Source: Streptococcus parasanguinis
GTDB lineage: Bacteria > Bacillota > Bacilli > Lactobacillales > Streptococcaceae
DNA length: 17,294 bases
Assembly: GCA_905188195.1 (NCBI GenBank)
Contig: CAJJKY010000022.1
Coordinates: 1-17,294, forward strand
Reading direction: 5' to 3'
Shown here: positions 13,412-17,294 of the stretch, in pieces
Layout of the letters: every line of letters begins with the position of its first letter
How positions within the stretch are numbered: position 1 is the stretch's first letter
Translations under genes and position numbers: made by a program
Notes under the pieces: generated by a model
The model's database searches: none
Seen by the model: the letters and a program-made list of their open reading frames with translations, nothing else
Told to the model about the DNA's origin: nothing

Positions 13412-13424
13412 AAAAGCGAACGTT
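13412..13424 (+). promoter_or_regulatory. Candidate PurBox upstream of fhs
   Basis: AAAAGCGAACGTT matches 11 of 13 positions of the lactococcal/streptococcal PurBox AWWWCCGAACWWT. It is centred about 64 bases upstream of the predicted fhs start, where PurR could activate. The fhs core promoter has no -35 and is not extended, which fits a need for an activator. Confidence 0.4.
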
Positions 13425-13469
13425 GGATTCAAAACATGGAAAAACAATGTTATTTTCGCGAATTTTAGG

Positions 13470-13475
13470 TATAAT
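13470..13475 (+). promoter_or_regulatory. fhs -10 box
   Basis: TATAAT at 13470-13475, with no recognisable -35 at 16-18 bases (ATGTTA at 17) and no TGn extension. The predicted start near 13482 gives a leader of about 22 bases. Confidence 0.55.
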
Positions 13476-13503
13476 AGTTCTATCAAATATAAAGGAGTCC
13501 CTT

Positions 13504-15174
13504 ATGAAAACAGATATCGAAATTGCTCAAAGCATTGAACTCCAACCAATTGTGGACGTTGTTAAGAAAATTGGTTTGGAGGACGATGATCTTGAATTGT
13601 ATGGAAAATACAAGGCGAAATTGAGCTTTGATAAGATTCGTGATGTTGAGAAAAATCCAGTAGGAAAACTCATTTTAGTCACTGCGATCAACCCAACTCC
13701 TGCTGGAGAAGGGAAATCAACCATTACAATTGGACTGGCAGATGCTTTGAATAAAATCGGTAAAAAAACCATGATTGCCATTCGCGAACCTTCTTTAGGA
13801 CCGGTTATGGGGATTAAAGGTGGTGCTGCTGGAGGTGGTTATGCTCAAGTGTTACCGATGGAAGACATCAACCTTCATTTCACAGGGGATATGCATGCCA
13901 TCACAACGGCTAATAATGCTCTCTCAGCTTTGATTGACAATCATTTGCATCAAGGAAATGAGCTCGGTATTGACCAACGTCGCATTATCTGGAAGCGTGT
14001 AGTGGATTTGAACGACCGTGCTTTGCGCCATGTCAGTGTAGGTCTTGGCGGTCCTTTGAATGGGATTCCGCGTGAAGACGGTTTTGATATTACAGTTGCT
14101 TCTGAGATTATGGCCATCCTTTGCTTGGCGACAGATATTGAAGATTTGAAAGGACGTTTGGCTAATATTGTGATCGGTTACCGCTATGATCGCAGTCCAG
14201 TTTATGTCCGTGATTTGGAAGTGGAAGGGGCTCTTGCCTTGATCCTTAAAGATGCGATTAAGCCAAACTTGGTTCAAACCATCTATGGAACGCCTGCCTT
14301 TGTTCACGGTGGTCCATTTGCCAATATCGCCCATGGATGTAACTCTGTATTAGCAACGATGACAGCTCTTCATTTAGCAGACTATACGATTACAGAAGCA
14401 GGATTTGGTGCTGACCTTGGTGCTGAAAAATTCCTCGATATTAAAACGCCAAACTTGCCAACTTCACCAGATGCTGTTGTAATCGTAGCAACACTTCGTG
14501 CTCTTAAGATGAATGGTGGAGTGACCAAGGATGCTCTGACTGAAGAAAATGTAGAAGCTGTTCGTGCTGGTTTTGCCAACTTGAAACGCCACGTTGAAAA
14601 TATCCGTAAGTTTGGTATTCCTGCGGTAGTAGCTATCAATGAATTTATCACCGATACAGAAGCAGAAATTGCTGCTTTGAAAGAATTGTGTGCTGAAATT
14701 GAGGTACCAGTAGAGCTTGCGAGCGTATGGGCGAATGGTGCTGACGGTGGGGTTGACCTTGCTGAAACGCTGGTTAAGACCATTGAAACAAGTCCAGCTA
14801 ACTACACACGCTTGTATGATAACAACCTTTCTGTTGAAGAAAAAATTGAAAAGATTGTTACAGAAATTTACCGCGGTACTAAGGTGAATTTTGAGAAGAA
14901 AGCCAAGACACAAATTGCCCAAATCGTGAAAAATGGTTGGGATAAGTTGCCAATCTGTATGGCCAAAACACAATATAGCTTCTCTGATAATCCAAATGCC
15001 TTGGGAGCTCCTGAAAACTTTGAAATCACTATCCGTGAAGTGGTTCCAAAATTGGGAGCAGGCTTTATTGTCGCTTTGACTGGGGATGTCATGACCATGC
15101 CTGGTTTACCAAAACGTCCAGCTGCTTTGAATATGGATGTGTCTGCTGATGGAACAGCCATCGGTTTGTTCTAA
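13504..15174 (+). CDS. fhs: Formate-tetrahydrofolate ligase
   Basis: Makes 10-formyl-tetrahydrofolate from formate, THF and ATP, supplying one-carbon units for purines and initiator fMet-tRNA. A P-loop-like ATP site TPAGEGKST is at residues 65-73, with the family stretches REPSLGPVMGIKGGAAGGGY and FTGDMHAITTANN following. From the ATG at 13504 the length is 556 aa, the family norm. The frame extends 27 codons upstream to 13423, but that part crosses the promoter and lacks family similarity; AAAGGAG lies six bases before the chosen ATG. It is monocistronic, divergent from the coaB operon, with a hairpin terminator shared with the MATE gene. PurR control is likely. Confidence 0.97.
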   Translation: MKTDIEIAQSIELQPIVDVVKKIGLEDDDLELYGKYKAKLSFDKIRDVEKNPVGKLILVTAINPTPAGEGKSTITIGLADALNKIGKKTMIAIREPSLGPVMGIKGGAAGGGYAQVLPMEDINLHFTGDMHAITTANNALSALIDNHLHQGNELGIDQRRIIWKRVVDLNDRALRHVSVGLGGPLNGIPREDGFDITVASEIMAILCLATDIEDLKGRLANIVIGYRYDRSPVYVRDLEVEGALALILKDAIKPNLVQTIYGTPAFVHGGPFANIAHGCNSVLATMTALHLADYTITEAGFGADLGAEKFLDIKTPNLPTSPDAVVIVATLRALKMNGGVTKDALTEENVEAVRAGFANLKRHVENIRKFGIPAVVAINEFITDTEAEIAALKELCAEIEVPVELASVWANGADGGVDLAETLVKTIETSPANYTRLYDNNLSVEEKIEKIVTEIYRGTKVNFEKKAKTQIAQIVKNGWDKLPICMAKTQYSFSDNPNALGAPENFEITIREVVPKLGAGFIVALTGDVMTMPGLPKRPAALNMDVSADGTAIGLF

Positions 15175-15188
15175 TAGCTAGATATCTA

Positions 15189-15224
15189 AAAACAACTTCT
15201 GTTCAAATGAGCAGAAGTTGTTTT
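15189..15224. terminator. Bidirectional terminator between fhs and the MATE gene
   Basis: Thirteen-base stem AAAACAACTTCTG (15189-15201) / CAGAAGTTGTTTT (15212-15224) with a ten-base loop. T-rich on both sides: TTTTGGTCTT on the plus strand, TTTTT on the minus strand. Confidence 0.85.
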
Positions 15225-15242
15225 GGTCTTGTTAATCAATCA

Positions 15243-16586
15243 TTATTCAGTAAGGAGTTGGTACCTGATTTTTCGATAGATTATGATGAGCTGTAGGGTC
15301 ATGGGAATCCAGATAAGGGGTTCGCAGAGAATGACCCCCATGTAGCCGGTGTGAGGAATAATCCACAGAACGAAGAAAATTTTTCCAAACAATTCAATAA
15401 AACTGGATGTGAGTGGGGTTAATTTTTTACCCATTCCCTGTAGGGCATTTCTCAGGATGATGAGACTCGCCAAAATAGGATAAAAGCAAGAGCTGATCTG
15501 GAGATAAAGACTGGCATTTGCAATGAGATCAGGATTTGTCGAGCCGGAAATAAAGCTGGTTATAGACGGACTTGTGAAGAATAGAAGAGCAGCAACCAAG
15601 ACAGACCAAACCCAAGAAAGAAGGTTGGCAATGGTAACGCCTTTTTTGATCCGCTGGAATTGCTCTGCGCCAAAATTCTGCGAGATAAAAGTTGTGATAC
15701 TTGAGGCGATAGCTGTAATCGGTAAAACGGCAAAGGACATGATGCGACGGGCTGCGACCTGTGCACTGATAATGGTTGTTCCAAGCTGATTAATAGCGGA
15801 TTGGAGGATAACCGTTCCGATCGAAACGATGGAAGTCATGAGGCCCATGGCAAGGCCCTGACTTAGCAGATCCTGATAAAGCTCCTTGTCCCAAACAAAA
15901 TCCTTGCGATGCGGGAGCAGAAAAGGGACCTTCTTACGAATATAGAGAAGACAAAGAAGGGCCGAAATACCCTGAGCAATAATGGTTGCAATCCCAGCAG
16001 ATTGAACTCCAAGATGAAGTTGGGTAATAAAATAAAGATCGAGAAGAATATTGAGAATGGCAGCGATAATCAGGAAGTAGAGTGCCGCTAGACTATCGCC
16101 AACCGCTCTAAGAAGTCCGGCACAAAGATTATAGGCAAAGGTCACAGCCACACCATTAACAATGGTAGCGATATAGAGATAAGACTGAGACACAATGGCT
16201 GATGGGGTCCCTAAAAACTGGAGCAGGGGATAAAGTCCGACAGCGCCAATGAAGATCACGAAGAGACTGAGGATGCAACCAATAATAGCAGTTGCGGCGA
16301 CTGATTTTCGTAATTGGTCTTCGTTTTTAGCCCCATAATTTCTCGCGATAATAATCCCCATCCCATTGCCAACACCGACAGCAAATCCAACAATCAAATC
16401 AAAAATAGCAGAGGTTGCCCCAATGGCGGCCAAAGATTTTTGACCTAAAAAACGCCCTACAATCATGACATCTGAGGTATTGTAGAGTTGTTGGAAGATA
16501 TTGGATAAAAGAATAGGAAAGGCAAAACTCAAAAGAGCGGGTAAAATAGGACCATCTATGAGGTCCACACGTTGAATTCTTTTCAT
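15243..16586 (-). CDS. MATE family efflux transporter
   Basis: A 447-aa membrane protein with about 12 hydrophobic segments in two similar halves, as in multidrug and toxic-compound extrusion proteins, which expel cationic drugs or metabolites in exchange for Na+ or H+. The N-terminal part (DLIDGPILPALLSFAFPILL, then NTSDVMIVGRFLG and GVGNGMGIIIARNYGA) is typical. The substrate cannot be predicted. The ATG at 16586 has no Shine-Dalgarno; a strong extended -10 promoter ends six bases before it, so the transcript is predicted to be leaderless. It converges on fhs and is divergent from the GNAT gene. Confidence 0.94.
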   Translation of the reverse strand: MKRIQRVDLIDGPILPALLSFAFPILLSNIFQQLYNTSDVMIVGRFLGQKSLAAIGATSAIFDLIVGFAVGVGNGMGIIIARNYGAKNEDQLRKSVAATAIIGCILSLFVIFIGAVGLYPLLQFLGTPSAIVSQSYLYIATIVNGVAVTFAYNLCAGLLRAVGDSLAALYFLIIAAILNILLDLYFITQLHLGVQSAGIATIIAQGISALLCLLYIRKKVPFLLPHRKDFVWDKELYQDLLSQGLAMGLMTSIVSIGTVILQSAINQLGTTIISAQVAARRIMSFAVLPITAIASSITTFISQNFGAEQFQRIKKGVTIANLLSWVWSVLVAALLFFTSPSITSFISGSTNPDLIANASLYLQISSCFYPILASLIILRNALQGMGKKLTPLTSSFIELFGKIFFVLWIIPHTGYMGVILCEPLIWIPMTLQLIIIYRKIRYQLLTE

Positions 16587-16592
16587 AGTGTC

Positions 16593-16621
16593 ATTATACC
16601 AACTTCAGGAACTAGCGACAA
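16593..16621 (-). promoter_or_regulatory. MATE gene promoter (leaderless)
   Basis: Minus strand: -35 TTGTCG (16621-16616), 17 bases, extended -10 TGG-TATAAT (-10 at 16598-16593), then six bases to the ATG at 16586. Confidence 0.75.
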
Positions 16622-16631
16622 GCGTCGATAG

Positions 16632-16660
16632 TTGAAGGCCCTTACATTTTTTGGTATAAT
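16632..16660 (+). promoter_or_regulatory. GNAT gene promoter
   Basis: -35 TTGAAG (16632-16637), 17 bases, extended -10 TGG-TATAAT (-10 at 16655-16660). The predicted start near 16667 leaves a short leader carrying AAAGGAGG. Confidence 0.75.
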
Positions 16661-16682
16661 CAGGGCAGAAAAGGAGGCTTTT

Positions 16683-17237
16683 ATGAGCTTAACCAGCCAA
16701 TTAATCACGGAAACGTTCCCAGATCTGGACAAGGTCGAGAGGCTGAATATCGAGGCATTTCCAGAAGAAGAGCGAGTTCCTTTGTCGGAATACCTGAGTT
16801 ATACGGACAATGACGATGCTAATTTTTTTGCTTTTTATAACGAAGAAGAATTTGTAGGATTTGCTTTTTCTATCTATAATCAGAAAGTTTTTTATGTTAG
16901 CTTCTTTGCCATTATGCCCCACCTACGTAGCCACGGTTATGGTCAAGAAATCATTGAAAAATTGGTAGAATTTTACCAAAGAACCATGATTCTTGAAGTG
17001 GAACGTTTAGATGAAGAATGTGACAATCTAGAGCAACGTCAGTCTCGGATGGATTTCTATAAGCGTAATGGTTTTAAAACTGCTAATGCTTTTTTAGAAT
17101 ACGAAGGACTGAGCTTTGAAATTCTCTATCGGGGTGATCACTTTGACGAAGAGGCTTATCGCGATATTTTCCGTAAACTGCAGGAAGAAAATTATTTCGA
17201 TTTCCGCATTAAATATAGACGCTTTAGTGACCACTAG
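16683..17237 (+). CDS. GNAT family N-acetyltransferase
   Basis: A 184-aa protein with the GNAT acetyl-CoA fold: a strand VFYVSFFAIMPHLR leads into the pyrophosphate-binding loop R-S-H-G-Y-G and helix QEIIEKL, then MILEVER (beta-5) and FYKRNGFKTANAF (the typical YxRxGF-like end). The acceptor is unknown; the acidic N-terminal half gives no clue. The ATG at 16683 is chosen because AAAGGAGG lies six bases before it; the longer frame from 16632 would run through the promoter. It is a single gene, divergent from the MATE transporter and followed after eight bases by an inverted repeat copy that probably terminates it. Confidence 0.93.
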   Translation: MSLTSQLITETFPDLDKVERLNIEAFPEEERVPLSEYLSYTDNDDANFFAFYNEEEFVGFAFSIYNQKVFYVSFFAIMPHLRSHGYGQEIIEKLVEFYQRTMILEVERLDEECDNLEQRQSRMDFYKRNGFKTANAFLEYEGLSFEILYRGDHFDEEAYRDIFRKLQEENYFDFRIKYRRFSDH

Positions 17238-17245
17238 ACAAGAAA

Positions 17246-17294
17246 GAGGCTGGGACAAAAGTCCTAGCCTCTCAATTATTTTTGGATTGTCGAG
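17246..17294 (-). repeat. Three-hairpin intergenic repeat, copy D (inverted, cut by window edge)
   Basis: Reverse complement of the 3' end of copies A-C: hairpin III at 17246-17271 (GAGGCTGGGAC / GTCCTAGCCTC, AAAA loop), then the linker to the window end. Hairpins I and II would lie beyond the window. Hairpin III starts eight bases after the GNAT stop and is followed by TCAATTATTTTTGG, so it can terminate that gene. Confidence 0.88.

Noticed and set aside
13423..13503. Upstream extension of fhs by 27 codons
   Set aside because: It runs through the fhs promoter; the ATG at 13504 has a good Shine-Dalgarno and gives 556 aa, the family norm.
14382..14973. Long minus-strand open frames opposite fhs (133 and 169 codons)
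   Set aside because: They overlap one another and a highly conserved gene, with no start signals; codon-bias shadows.
16632..16682. Upstream extension of the GNAT gene
   Set aside because: It begins within the -35 box and contains the -10; AAAGGAGG marks the ATG at 16683.
1..17294. A new defence, toxin-antitoxin or mobile gene system
   Set aside because: Every sizeable gene fits a known core family in a familiar streptococcal order; the unusual content is in repeats, promoters and active-site changes.

Overview
This window looks like core chromosome of a viridans-type Streptococcus (mitis/sanguinis/parasanguinis-like; I cannot fix the species). The evidence is the low-GC codon use, purine-rich Shine-Dalgarno sites, extended -10 (TGn) promoters, and gene orders I associate with streptococci: prs2 / cysteine desulfurase / DUF1831 / DUF4649 / rex, relQ-ppnK-rluD-pta, and coaB-coaC-ECF next to fhs. 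I see no phage, IS transposase, CRISPR array, tRNA or rRNA, and no new multi-gene system. No gene-free gap exceeds 300 bases.

Layout. 1-4187 is on the minus strand: a CYTH protein, then prs2 > cysteine desulfurase > DUF1831 > DUF4649 as one tightly packed unit ending in a hairpin terminator, then rex with its own promoter. 4283-7642 is a plus-strand operon relQ > NAD kinase > RluD-type pseudouridine synthase > pta, joining (p)ppGpp synthesis, NADP supply, RNA modification and acetate/acetyl-phosphate metabolism. mutY (plus) converges on a thioredoxin-like gene (minus) through a shared terminator. phosphoglucomutase (minus) follows. 11544-13328 (minus) is coaB > coaC > ECF S component, a pantothenate-to-CoA unit, divergent from fhs (plus, one-carbon metabolism). 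A MATE transporter (minus) shares a bidirectional terminator with fhs and is divergent from a GNAT acetyltransferase (plus).

The most distinctive non-coding content is a repeat family of about 175 bp present four times (two full copies and one cut by each window edge). Each full copy folds as three consecutive hairpins, the last a bidirectional terminator-like hairpin lying just behind a gene in three of four cases. The ends form an imperfect terminal inverted repeat, suggesting a non-autonomous mobile element. Both window edges lie inside copies, so the window may be a contig that ended at repeats.

Other points worth checking: three genes (mutY, coaB, MATE) have a -10 box exactly six bases before the ATG and no usable Shine-Dalgarno, predicting leaderless mRNAs; MutY lacks all four iron-sulfur cysteines; and Prs2 lacks the catalytic Lys/Arg of the PRPP synthetase flexible loop.
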